Assembly (NCBI GenBank): GCA_900104495.1 | Contig: FMXS01000005.1 | Span: forward strand, 124,001-188,000 | DNA length: 64,000 bases | Direction: 5' to 3' | From: Ruminococcaceae bacterium FB2012 | Lineage (GTDB): Bacteria; Bacillota; Clostridia; Oscillospirales; Ruminococcaceae | Part shown: piece after piece, positions 8,889 to 17,398 of the stretch | Layout: each line of letters opens with the position of its first letter | Numbering within the stretch: position 1 is the first letter of the stretch | Made by a program: the position numbers and the translations under genes | Notes under the pieces: model-generated | Databases searched by the model: none | Told to the model about the DNA's origin: nothing | The model's input: the letters and a program-made list of their open reading frames with translations, nothing else

Positions 8889-8974
8889 GGTGTTTCAATG
8901 GTGCAAACGGGGTGGATCAGTGGTGCAAAATGGGTGTTTCGGTGGTGCAAAATGGGTGTATCAGTGGTGCAGAC
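8889..8974. repeat. 22-bp tandem repeat, about 3.5 copies
   Basis: Units begin TGGTGCAAA at 8899, 8921 and 8943, with a partial copy at 8965 and a partial lead-in at 8889. The unit is TGGTGCAAAATGGGTGTTTC plus two bases. The array sits between the divergent ATPase and dynamin promoters. The 115-residue ORF that crosses it also crosses the downstream promoter and is not believed. Confidence 0.8.
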
Positions 8975-9023
8975 AGCCTTTCAGACCGCGCTGATACGCG
9001 GTTTGAGAGGCTCCAAGATCTTC

Positions 9024-9050
9024 AGTACTATTAGTACTATAAGTACTACT
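9024..9050. repeat. 9-bp triplicated AGTACT motif
   Basis: The palindrome AGTACT recurs at 9024, 9033 and 9042 with a 9-bp period (AGTACTATT, AGTACTATA, AGTACTACT). An imperfect hairpin, GCCCGTTTTGC with GGCAAACGGGC, follows at about 9060-9087. Both lie ~160 bases ahead of the dynamin promoter and could be regulator sites. Confidence 0.55.
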
Positions 9051-9216
9051 AAGACAATGCCCGTTTTGCTTTCGGGCAAACGGGCATATCATATCAACAG
9101 GCCTTTAAGGGATGTACGGCTTCCGGCCTCTGAAAGGGCAGTAATGCACAATGCACAATGGAAGATACTATATTTTGTGCAAAAGGGTAATTTTCTTGGA
9201 GCATTTGTACAAAATG

Positions 9217-9246
9217 TTGACGAAATAACAAAGAATGTGGTATAAT
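9217..9246 (+). promoter_or_regulatory. Promoter of the dynamin operon
   Basis: TTGACG (9217-9222) and TATAAT (9241-9246) are 18 bases apart. The start would be near 9253, about 90 bases ahead of the first dynamin gene. Confidence 0.8.
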
Positions 9247-9341
9247 TTAGGGTGAGCAATGATCTGATGAAAATGCGGACGGTCGGCAGTTGACAAAGCA
9301 ATGCCGTCTGTCAGCCATACAATGAAATCTGGAGGTCTGAA

Positions 9342-11390
9342 ATGGAAAAGCAATTTGATTACGGCAGTTATGCCGGCTATCGGGATACCGTGCAGACTCT
9401 TAACAAAAATCTGAGAAGCCTGCTCGGGCTGAGCGAGGAGATCGCTCTGGTCAATACCGCCAACTCCATAAGGGAAACTATCGAGAAAAGCGAGTCAGAC
9501 CACTTTGAAGTCGCTATCGTGGGCGAGTTCAAGCGCGGAAAGTCTACGCTGATAAACGCTCTGCTGGGCAAGGAAGTGCTTCCCGCCGACGTCCTTCCCG
9601 CTACGGCTACCCTCAACCGCGTCACATACAGCGAAACGCCTTATGTTCAGGTCGAGTACAAGGACGGCAGGAGCGAGCGCGTGGACATCGACCAGCTGGA
9701 GAACTATGTCACCAAGCTGACAGCCGAGGCCGAGGAGACCGCCGAGAAGGTCAAGGAGGCCACCGTCTACTACGACACCGAGTTCTGCAAGAACAACGTG
9801 GATATCATCGACACCCCGGGCCTCAATGACGATGAGCAGATGACCAATGTGACCCTGTCGATCCTCCCGAAGATCGATGCGGCAGTGTTCGTTATCAGCG
9901 CCAATTCGCCTTTCTCCCAGTTTGAGAAGGACTTCCTCGAGAAGAAGATGCTCACCTCCGACGTGGGGCGTATCATATTCGTCGTGAACTGCTTCGGCAC
10001 CTTCTCCTCCGAAGACGAGGAGAAGATCGTGGAGACCGTCCGCGCCCGTATCACCAAGTACGTTATGGACAAGGCCAAGCAGGTCATGGGCGAGGACAGC
10101 CGTGAGTTCGCCGCCTACAAGAGAAAGATCGGCACTCCGAGAGTTATCGGCGTCTACGCCAAGCGCGCCCTTACTGCCAAGAAGATCGAGGATAACGGTC
10201 TGCTTGCGGACTCTAATTTCCCGGAGTTTGAAAGAGCCCTGGAAACTATCCTCACCAAAGAGCGCGGCGTTATCGCCCTTCAGATACTCACAAACAAGAT
10301 AACCAATTCCGGCACCGAGATCCTGCGTTCGGTAGTAATGCAGGAGAATGCTCTGATGATGGCCAACGACGAGTTCATGGAGAAGTACGACAAGGCTATC
10401 GGAGAGATCGACGACATCAGAAACAAGAAGAGACAGGAGTTCGTTAAGATCAACGAGTCCGCGAACCACGTTTTCTCCGATCTGAAACCCGTGCTGGACA
10501 GCTATTGGAACAGCATCGAGAGCGCCGCTATGGACGTTATCGACAACTTCCCCATGTCCTCCGACGACTTCAAGAAGGACCAGCTCAAGGTTGTAACCGC
10601 CAAGCTCACCGACAAGATCAGAGAGGCCATAGAGGTCAAGGCGTCCCTTATCTGCGAGCAGATACAGAACGCTATCAATATCGCGATAAGCGTCGAGGCC
10701 GACAGATTACAGGGCTTCGAGGACGAGTTCTTCGAGTCCGTATCCCGCATCCAGGAGATGTTCACTCTCTCCGAGAGAGTATCGAGAAACGGCAGCGGCG
10801 TGGACAAGGGCATCGGCGCGGCCTTCGGCTCCTTCGGCGTGGGCGCGGCTTTCCTGGGCTTCCGGGAAGCAGGGCTGAAAGGAGCCCTGCTGGGCTTCGG
10901 CACCGGTCTTGCCAGCTTCTCCGCGATATTCTTCACCACCGTGCTGAGCCTGTCTCCGGCCTGGCCCGTAGCGCTGGTAATTATGGCGGCTTCGGGTCTC
11001 GGCGGCACACTGGCGGCGGGACTTACCATTGACAAATTCCTCGTGAACGAGAGGATAGATAAGTACAAGACCAACTTCAAGAACCAGGTCAAGAAGCAGT
11101 TCCACGAGATGCGCATCAACAACGACTTCACCGAGACGGTAAGACGTCAGGTGTTCTCTGCGTTTGAGGGCCTCAAGAGCAAGATCGAGAGCGAGACCGA
11201 GATCATCCTGCGGGATACTCAGGAGACTCTCGATAACCTCAATGCTCTGAAAACGGAAAAGAACGAGCTTTCCGAAAAGGAAATGGAGCGCCTCCACGGC
11301 ATAGCCGAAGCGGCCAGCGCTATCGTTTCCGACGCATACGCTCTCAGAAAGACCCTTTCCGAGCCTTCGGAAGCTGCCTCGGTCTCGTGA
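9342..11390 (+). CDS. Bacterial dynamin-like GTPase with membrane hairpin
   Basis: 682 residues. The GTPase P-loop GEFKRGKS is at 61-68 and the G3 motif DTPG at 157-160. The G4 position reads VNCF, without the usual T/NKxD. A long helical stalk follows, and a Gly/Ala-rich hydrophobic block at about 487-565 fits the membrane paddle of bacterial dynamin-like proteins, including two helices around SFSAIFFTTVLSLSPAWPVALV (shown in part). A C-terminal coiled coil completes the tripartite stalk. Such proteins remodel or tether membranes in GTP-dependent fashion. It is the first gene of a three-gene operon with a second, shorter dynamin, consistent with hetero-oligomers such as DynA/DynB or the LeoABC type. 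An AGGTCTGAA ribosome site precedes the start. Confidence 0.9.
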   Translation: MEKQFDYGSYAGYRDTVQTLNKNLRSLLGLSEEIALVNTANSIRETIEKSESDHFEVAIVGEFKRGKSTLINALLGKEVLPADVLPATATLNRVTYSETPYVQVEYKDGRSERVDIDQLENYVTKLTAEAEETAEKVKEATVYYDTEFCKNNVDIIDTPGLNDDEQMTNVTLSILPKIDAAVFVISANSPFSQFEKDFLEKKMLTSDVGRIIFVVNCFGTFSSEDEEKIVETVRARITKYVMDKAKQVMGEDSREFAAYKRKIGTPRVIGVYAKRALTAKKIEDNGLLADSNFPEFERALETILTKERGVIALQILTNKITNSGTEILRSVVMQENALMMANDEFMEKYDKAIGEIDDIRNKKRQEFVKINESANHVFSDLKPVLDSYWNSIESAAMDVIDNFPMSSDDFKKDQLKVVTAKLTDKIREAIEVKASLICEQIQNAINIAISVEADRLQGFEDEFFESVSRIQEMFTLSERVSRNGSGVDKGIGAAFGSFGVGAAFLGFREAGLKGALLGFGTGLASFSAIFFTTVLSLSPAWPVALVIMAASGLGGTLAAGLTIDKFLVNERIDKYKTNFKNQVKKQFHEMRINNDFTETVRRQVFSAFEGLKSKIESETEIILRDTQETLDNLNALKTEKNELSEKEMERLHGIAEAASAIVSDAYALRKTLSEPSEAASVS

Positions 11391-11434
11391 GCCTTGAATA
11401 ATACTTATCAAAGATCAGTTTAGGAGGAAAAAGA

Positions 11435-12415
11435 ATGAGTGAGTCTTTAGAGACAGGAAATCCGCTGCTTGAGATAGACACCGGATTCCGCTCATATCTT
11501 GATGCGTATACACGTTCGTTCGAGAAGCATCTCTCGGGCGGACAGCTGGACTATGCCTTTGAATCGGATCACGCCGTAAGGCAGAAGATCTCGGGCCTGG
11601 GCGGCTGGGGAAGGCTTTCCCGGGCTATCAGCGCCAACGACATCTCCGCCGAGGCGAAGCACCTGTTTATGAAATGCGACCAGGCGGGTGCGCTGAAATA
11701 TCCCGAGATATACAACATCGCCAAGAAATGTGCGGAGCGGCTGGAGCTGAACCTGCCCATAGTTTTCGTGAGGACGGACATCGAAAAGCCGCTGGTCTAT
11801 TCCATAGAGAGCGACCTTATCGACCCGTGTATCGTGCTCAGCGACTGGGTCGTGAACGTCTGCTCGCCGGATGAGCTGAATCTGCTCATCGGCGCCGAGT
11901 GCGGAAGGCTCCAGAACGGGCATTCCGTTTTCAACTGGGCCTTTACTTACCTTAACTACAACAAGAACGTCTATGTTCCCGCGGAGAGGTCTTTCAGACC
12001 GGCGGTGAACAATCAGCTGGTGCGTTCGCTGATAGAGTGGATGAGATACGCGGACATCACCGCCGACAGAGCGGCGATGATCTGCCTCGACGAGCCGGGA
12101 CGTTTCTGCGAGATCGTCTGCTCCATGTATACCAAGGGCTTTATGGACTTCTACGGCAGGTCCGCCGACAGCATGAGCGCTTCAAAGCTTTTGGAGCTTT
12201 CGGAGAAGTATTCCGGCCTCAGCGCCAGGGCTCTCAAGCCCGAGGGCGGGCTCACGGACCTTGAAAAGCGGGTGCTGGCTTCAAACGAGTTCTTAAAATG
12301 CGACCTGCTCTGCGACTGGAGGTCGGACCTTGAAAGAAAACCACAGGGTCAGCGGATAAATTCTCAGACCTGCGATGTGAGAAGCTCCATACTTCTCGGA
12401 ACGGGAGGGCAGTGA
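11435..12415 (+). CDS. M48-like peptidase homologue with lost zinc ligands
   Basis: 326 residues. The central part has the M48 (Oma1/HtpX-like) layout: PIVFVRTD, then VLSDWVVNVCSPDELNLLIG, then the helix that should carry HExxH. Here that helix reads A154-E155-C156-G157-R158 followed by LQNGH, so both zinc-binding His are replaced while the Glu and the flanking (H)LxNGH context remain. Downstream ADITADRAA matches the family ExxAD segment with Asp207 at the third-ligand position. The protein should not bind catalytic zinc. There is no signal peptide and no clear membrane helix. It starts behind AGGAGGAAAAAG, 44 bases after dynamin 1, and its stop lies one base ahead of dynamin 2. A scaffold or regulatory role between the two GTPases is inferred. 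Confidence 0.7.
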   Translation: MSESLETGNPLLEIDTGFRSYLDAYTRSFEKHLSGGQLDYAFESDHAVRQKISGLGGWGRLSRAISANDISAEAKHLFMKCDQAGALKYPEIYNIAKKCAERLELNLPIVFVRTDIEKPLVYSIESDLIDPCIVLSDWVVNVCSPDELNLLIGAECGRLQNGHSVFNWAFTYLNYNKNVYVPAERSFRPAVNNQLVRSLIEWMRYADITADRAAMICLDEPGRFCEIVCSMYTKGFMDFYGRSADSMSASKLLELSEKYSGLSARALKPEGGLTDLEKRVLASNEFLKCDLLCDWRSDLERKPQGQRINSQTCDVRSSILLGTGGQ

Positions 12416-12416
12416 T

Positions 12417-14183
12417 ATGGACGTTATCAACAACCGCTCCGCCGCCGAGGATATAGAGATCATACGCTCCAAAATGCGTATGATAATGGAGGACAAGGAG
12501 ATCGCCGGCGTGCTGGGAAGCGATTTCATCGAGGAGCTGAAAGGCCTTGACGCTATCGTCGAAAAGCGTTCCTCCGAGCCCTTTACGCTGGTCATTCTGG
12601 GCGAGTTCAAGCGGGGCAAGAGCACCATAATCAACGCTCTGCTGGGCAAGGAGCTGGCCCCTTCCAACGTTTCTCCGGAAACTTATACCATCAACGAGAT
12701 CAGCTACGGGCCCATACCTAAGGTGGAAGCCGTTCTCGAAAACGGCGACCGCCGTCCTCTGACTTTCCGGGATATAACCCGGGACAGGCTGAAAGTCAAG
12801 ATGCGGCTCTATCCCTCGAAGATAGCCTACCTGGACATCAAAGACAACGCTGACATCCTTAAAGAGCTGAGGATCGTGGACACCCCCGGTCTTTCCGACC
12901 TGGAAGACCTCGACAAGCAGGTGACGGAATATCTCGTCAACGCCGACGCGATAATGTACGCCACTTCCAGCCTGCTGCCGTTTTCGGAAACGGAGCAGAT
13001 TTACCTGGCAAGCCACATCCAGCCTCAGCGCTTCGGCATACTGTATATCCTTGTCAATATGATGGACGCTCTCCAGAACCGCACCGACGTGGATAAGATC
13101 ATGCGCCGGTTCAAGAGCATCTCCGGCAGGATCGTCCCCAATGCCATAGTCTACGGCATCAGCGGAGCCGACGAGTTCGCCCGCAAGACCGAGGGCAAGC
13201 GTCCTCCCGACAAGGGCACAAGGGATTTCTACGAGACGCAGTTCCTGCAGTTTGAGCTGAGCCTCAAACGGGATATGATAATGCAGAAGGACGTCATCCG
13301 CACCAAGCGCGTGCTGACAATGGTGGAAAATATGGTAGGGGAGACCTATCAGAAGCTCCGTATGCTTTCGGATATGGCCGAAATGGATATGCGGGCTATC
13401 GACAATAAGACCGCCGAGTTCGACGAGCAGTGCGAACAGCTGGCCCAGGCCATAGAGGACGCCAAGCCCAAGCTCCACCTGAGTATCACCGAGATGCAGC
13501 AGGAGGCCGAAAAGTGGATGTACGAGTTCTTCGCCAAGCTGAGGCAGAGTATGCTTGAATGCCGCGGCAAGAACGAGAACGGCGAGGACCTCTTCGATCC
13601 CGACGACATCGAGAAGTATTTCTACTCCTACCTTATGGAAAAGGTGGGAGAGGCTTACCGCACCTGCATCGAGCATCACCGCAGACGCATCGACCGATTC
13701 ATCGAGGACGTTACCCGTGACCTCTCCCATAAGCTGGGCATCCGTGAGATAGAGGGCGGAAAACAGTCCGCCGATACCGGCAGGCTGATGCGGTCAATGA
13801 ACACCAACGTCACCCGCTCTGTAATGAGCGTCAAGCTCTTCGGCACCTCCGAGACCTTCCCGCCGGCGACCATGAGCACCTTCAGCCTTATCCTCAAGAA
13901 GAAAAAGCAGACCGACGTCATCGACATCGCGCTGGAAAATTACGACGAGATCAGGATCAATATCGTCAGCGATATCAAAAATGTATACAAGGATCTTGAA
14001 GCCAAGACCATACAGCAGCTGGAGGAGATCTATCACCACCAGACCGATGCCGGAAGGGATGCTATCAACCAGGCAAAGCAGGTGTTCGTGAGCCTGGACG
14101 AGAAGACCGTGACCGACGCTCTTGCGCGTGCCGACGGGCTTATCGGGGAGTGTATCGACATTCTGGAGAATTATCCCGACTGA
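12417..14183 (+). CDS. Second dynamin-like GTPase, soluble type
   Basis: 588 residues. The P-loop GEFKRGKS at 62-69 is identical in sequence to that of the first dynamin; G3 is DTPG at 155-158 and G4 is VNMMD near 213. The rest is predicted helical, with a coiled coil around KLHLSITEMQQEAEKWMYEF. No hydrophobic paddle is visible, unlike its partner, so membrane binding would come from the partner or from amphipathic helices. The gene starts one base after the stop of the M48-like gene, so translation is almost surely coupled. The shared P-loop and tight spacing argue for joint function. Confidence 0.88.
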   Translation: MDVINNRSAAEDIEIIRSKMRMIMEDKEIAGVLGSDFIEELKGLDAIVEKRSSEPFTLVILGEFKRGKSTIINALLGKELAPSNVSPETYTINEISYGPIPKVEAVLENGDRRPLTFRDITRDRLKVKMRLYPSKIAYLDIKDNADILKELRIVDTPGLSDLEDLDKQVTEYLVNADAIMYATSSLLPFSETEQIYLASHIQPQRFGILYILVNMMDALQNRTDVDKIMRRFKSISGRIVPNAIVYGISGADEFARKTEGKRPPDKGTRDFYETQFLQFELSLKRDMIMQKDVIRTKRVLTMVENMVGETYQKLRMLSDMAEMDMRAIDNKTAEFDEQCEQLAQAIEDAKPKLHLSITEMQQEAEKWMYEFFAKLRQSMLECRGKNENGEDLFDPDDIEKYFYSYLMEKVGEAYRTCIEHHRRRIDRFIEDVTRDLSHKLGIREIEGGKQSADTGRLMRSMNTNVTRSVMSVKLFGTSETFPPATMSTFSLILKKKKQTDVIDIALENYDEIRINIVSDIKNVYKDLEAKTIQQLEEIYHHQTDAGRDAINQAKQVFVSLDEKTVTDALARADGLIGECIDILENYPD

Positions 14184-14219
14184 CAGTTTAATATTTTCGG
14201 ATAAGTCACTTTTTTTGGA

Positions 14220-14250
14220 CAGACGAACGTCGTAATTCGGCATTCGTCTG
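14220..14250. terminator. Hairpin after the dynamin operon
   Basis: CAGACGAACGTCG pairs with CGGCATTCGTCTG with one mismatch and one G-U pair across TAATT. No strong T-run follows on either strand, so termination may be weak. Confidence 0.5.
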
Positions 14251-14305
14251 TTATCTTTGTAAAATATGCATAATAATTTAACTGTAAATTTGTGTAAAAG
14301 CGTTA

Positions 14306-14334
14306 TTGCATTCGAGTGAGGAATATGTTACAAT
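14306..14334 (+). promoter_or_regulatory. Promoter of the surface protein gene
   Basis: TTGCAT (14306-14311) and TACAAT (14329-14334) have a 17-base spacer. The start would be near 14341, leaving a ~67-base leader to the ATG at 14408. Confidence 0.7.
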
Positions 14335-14407
14335 TGTATTACAATGGCTATGGGGAAACTATATCCCCGGCCAGTGGAATCTAATTAAAAAGATGGAGGA
14401 AAAAACA

Positions 14408-16282
14408 ATGAATGTTCGTAAGTTTTTTGCCGGCATGACAACGGCAGCACTTGCAGCTTCGATGATGTCCATGGTATCTTTTGCAGACGATACCGGCGTA
14501 GCAGCACCTAAGTGCACTGCTTGCTTCTTCGCACAGGACATCGAGACATGGGCTTGGTCCGCTACCGATACTGTTGATGTACAGGTACTTGACGAGACCG
14601 AGTTCACCATTACCGGCAACGCTGCCACTATTTCCCAGAGCGCAGGCAGAACCGAGACCAACAAGGTAGGTAATTCGGGCGTACAGCTCAACTTCCCTGA
14701 GGTCTCCGATTACAAGGTCGGCGACAAGTTCACCGGCCACATCAAGCTCACCGTTTCCTGCGAAGGCAAGGATGAGGGCGAGTTCACAGTTGCTGACCAG
14801 TTCGATATCGAACAGGACTTCACTGCCGCAGTTTCTGAGGTGGATTGGTCCGATACTCCTATCTGCCAGGCTAACATTTCTATCGTTGGCTACGAGGGCG
14901 CATGGGAGAGACTTGACTCTATCGGTGAGTTCACCATCACCGGTAAGGTTACCAATTTCGATTTCACAGCAGCTCCCGAGCCGGAGCCTGTAGGCCCCAT
15001 CGAGAGCGAATACAACACCGTTGACGTTGTTCAGGCTACCACTTATGCCGGCGACTGGAGCGGCCAGGGCAACAGCGGTCCCAACTTCGACCTCTCTCAG
15101 GTAGTAGCTGAGGACGGTATGCTGGTTACTGTTAAGTATTCTCTGGTTCCCGATTCCGAAGGACCTAAGACTGACGCTGAGACCGGCGAAAAGTACTGGG
15201 ATCAGCACGCTTTCGCTCCCATGGATCAGCACGGCTGGCTCAAGCTGGGCGATGAATGGAACTATGAGCAGGACGGCTGGGAGATCGATCCTTTGATCAC
15301 CAGAGCTACAGTTGAAGAGAGCAAGAAGGAGCAGTTTGAGGAAGAGCTTGCTGCTGCTGAGGGTCCCTTCATGAAGAAGGACGGCTTTATTCTGGTCAAG
15401 GAAGACGGCGAACTGAGCTTCTTCCTCGATGAGGGCATGATCAATGAGCTCAAGGAATTCGCTGCAGATAAGGATAACCTCGGCGATGACGGTTCCATTT
15501 GGTACGGCCTCGGCTTCCAGGTTTACGGCGTGATCCTCAATCAGGTTACTTATGAGTACAATGTAGAGGGCGTTGAGTCTCCCAAGAAGTTCAACATTAA
15601 CGAGGGCGTTTCCTTCAACAAGTCCGTAACCATCAACCCTGCTGATAACGGCGTAAGAGATGACAGCGGCTTCTCCAAGATCAAGATCGGCCTTACGGGC
15701 ATCTCTCTTGAGGACAAGGGCATCGCTGAAGGCGAGGGCTCTGCTTGGAATGACTGGTGCGCATACAAGATCAAGATCACAAAGGCTAACGGCGATGTTT
15801 CCTATGTTGCAGTAGTCGGCGCTCAGGTTGGCTGGGACGTTACTGTTGACGAAGGCGATCCCGATAACGATGACGATAACGTAGTAGTTGCAGTAGCTGA
15901 CGCTATCAAGGCTGATGCTACCGGTAAGGTAGAGGTTGAGCTCCCTTATGAAAATGGCACCACTTATGAAGTTATCGCTCTTGGTTGGGACAGCTTCCCG
16001 GATGATCCTTACATCAACGTTGTAGGCGTTGCCTTCGACGATGAAGAGATCGACTGGCCCGCAGAGCCCGGCAATGAAGATTCTTCTGAGGACGAGTCCA
16101 GCCAGGACGAGTCCAGCCAGGACGAGTCCAGCAAGGAAGAGTCCAGCAAGGACGACGGTTCTAAGCCCGGCAATTCCGGCAACAACGGCGGCAAAAATGC
16201 TAACACCGGTGCTGTTGCACTCGGTCTCGGCGTACTTGCTCTTGCAGGTGCTGCTGTAGTAGTTACCAAGAAGAAGTTCTAA
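14408..16282 (+). CDS. Secreted, C-terminally anchored surface protein
   Basis: 624 residues. The start at 14408 follows ATGGAGGAAAA; an upstream in-frame TTG coincides with the promoter and is excluded. A signal peptide (NVRKFFAGMTTAALAA..., cleavage after VSFA) leads into beta-rich repeated segments without a motif I can name. Near the C-terminus a linker of repeated DESSQ/DESSK units precedes NANTG, a 20-residue hydrophobic stretch and KKKF. This resembles a sortase signal, with NANTG where LPXTG or NPXTG is expected; the protein may instead stay as a membrane anchor. Codon use is AT-shifted (many GCT, GTT, GGC mixes) relative to its neighbours, which often marks high expression. It has its own promoter and terminator. 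Confidence 0.8.
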   Translation: MNVRKFFAGMTTAALAASMMSMVSFADDTGVAAPKCTACFFAQDIETWAWSATDTVDVQVLDETEFTITGNAATISQSAGRTETNKVGNSGVQLNFPEVSDYKVGDKFTGHIKLTVSCEGKDEGEFTVADQFDIEQDFTAAVSEVDWSDTPICQANISIVGYEGAWERLDSIGEFTITGKVTNFDFTAAPEPEPVGPIESEYNTVDVVQATTYAGDWSGQGNSGPNFDLSQVVAEDGMLVTVKYSLVPDSEGPKTDAETGEKYWDQHAFAPMDQHGWLKLGDEWNYEQDGWEIDPLITRATVEESKKEQFEEELAAAEGPFMKKDGFILVKEDGELSFFLDEGMINELKEFAADKDNLGDDGSIWYGLGFQVYGVILNQVTYEYNVEGVESPKKFNINEGVSFNKSVTINPADNGVRDDSGFSKIKIGLTGISLEDKGIAEGEGSAWNDWCAYKIKITKANGDVSYVAVVGAQVGWDVTVDEGDPDNDDDNVVVAVADAIKADATGKVEVELPYENGTTYEVIALGWDSFPDDPYINVVGVAFDDEEIDWPAEPGNEDSSEDESSQDESSQDESSKEESSKDDGSKPGNSGNNGGKNANTGAVALGLGVLALAGAAVVVTKKKF

Positions 16283-16304
16283 GATAAAACTTCAATAAAG
16301 AAAA

Positions 16305-16332
16305 AAGCTCACCTTCGGGTGGGCTTTTTTTT
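16305..16332 (+). terminator. Terminator of the surface protein gene
   Basis: AAGCTCACC-TTCG-GGTGGGCTT stem with a stable UUCG-type tetraloop and one G-U pair, followed by T8. Confidence 0.92.
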
Positions 16333-16347
16333 GTGCCTGTTCAGATG

Positions 16348-16376
16348 TTGACATACCTTCTGCGATATGCTATAAT
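16348..16376 (+). promoter_or_regulatory. Perfect consensus promoter of the LysR gene
   Basis: TTGACA (16348-16353), 17 bases, TATAAT (16371-16376). The start would be near 16383, so the leader is only ~34 bases. Confidence 0.9.
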
Positions 16377-16416
16377 GTTTATACCGAGTATGTAAATATC
16401 AACATGGAGGTACGGC

Positions 16417-17343
16417 ATGAATCTTACGCATCTGAAATATATGGTGGAGGTGGAGCGCCACGGCTCTATCACCAAGGCGGCTGCCGCTTTGTATATGGGT
16501 CAGCCCAATCTTTCCAAAGCTATCAAGGAACTGGAGCGGGAGTTCGGAGTGCCGATCTTCCGGCGTTCGGCAAAGGGAGTCATCCCCACGGAGAAGGGCA
16601 AGGAGTTCCTGCTCCACGCAAAGGCGATACTCTCCCAGGTGGAGAAAATGGAGCAGCTCTCCCGCGAGGACGACCGCTCGGTGCTGGAGTTCTCGCTGCT
16701 GCTGCCCCGAGCTTCCTACATTTCCCACGCCTTCACCCTGTTCCTCAACGAGGTGGACGCCGTGGAGAGAATGAACATCAAGTTCAAGGAGACCAACTCC
16801 ATGTCCGCTATCGACCTGGTAGCCGACTGCGAGTACAATCTCGGCATCATCCGCTATCCCGTCAACTACGAGGCTTTCTTCCTTTCGGCGATCGAGGAGA
16901 AGGGCCTTAAAGCCCGTGAGGTCTGGACCTACGACTACGTCCTGCTGATGAGCGCCAAGAGCCCGCTGGCACGGGCGGTGGAGGTCCGCAGTGCCGTCCT
17001 TGACGACTACATCGAGATCCTCCACGGGGACAACATCGTCCCGAACATTTCACAGACCTTCCTTCGCCGGGACGCTCAGCTGGGCAGCAGCCGCAGACAC
17101 ATTTTCGTTTACGAGCGGGGAAGTCAGTTTGACATCCTCAGTACGGTGCCCAATTCCTATATGTGGGTATCGCCGCTGCCGAGGGAAGTCCTGCGGCGGT
17201 ACAATCTGGTGCAGAAGCCCTGCTCCGACCTGGTAAAGCGCAACCGCGACCTGCTGATCTATCAGAGCAACTACCGCCTTTCCCAGACGGAGAAGCTGTT
17301 CATCGACACTCTTGACGAGGTCCGCCGGAGCATAATCGTATAA
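16417..17343 (+). CDS. LysR-family transcriptional regulator
   Basis: 308 residues. The N-terminal winged helix-turn-helix is typical: LKYMVEVERHGSITKAAAAL with QPNLSKAIKELE as recognition helix (about residues 6-60). It is followed by the FRRSAKGVIPTEKGKEF wing and a ~220-residue periplasmic-binding-like effector domain. LysR proteins bind promoters and respond to a small coinducer. It is a single gene with its own perfect promoter and no divergent partner, so the target cannot be read from context. A GGAGG ribosome site precedes the ATG by about 7 bases. Confidence 0.92.
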   Translation: MNLTHLKYMVEVERHGSITKAAAALYMGQPNLSKAIKELEREFGVPIFRRSAKGVIPTEKGKEFLLHAKAILSQVEKMEQLSREDDRSVLEFSLLLPRASYISHAFTLFLNEVDAVERMNIKFKETNSMSAIDLVADCEYNLGIIRYPVNYEAFFLSAIEEKGLKAREVWTYDYVLLMSAKSPLARAVEVRSAVLDDYIEILHGDNIVPNISQTFLRRDAQLGSSRRHIFVYERGSQFDILSTVPNSYMWVSPLPREVLRRYNLVQKPCSDLVKRNRDLLIYQSNYRLSQTEKLFIDTLDEVRRSIIV

Positions 17344-17346
17344 AAA

Positions 17347-17376
17347 AATACCCGGGAGCGAAAACTCCCGGGTATT
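17347..17376. terminator. Bidirectional terminator between LysR and rplA
   Basis: Perfect 12-bp stem AATACCCGGGAG / CTCCCGGGTATT with loop CGAAAA. A seven-A run on the 5' side supplies the U-tract for the minus-strand ribosomal operon; GCTTTTAC follows on the plus side. Confidence 0.9.
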
Positions 17377-17398
17377 GCTTTTACTGTAAATTCAGAGC

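Noticed and set aside
8898..9245. 115-residue plus-strand ORF ahead of the dynamin operon
   Set aside because: It runs through the 22-bp tandem array, the AGTACT repeats and the dynamin promoter, and has no ribosome site.
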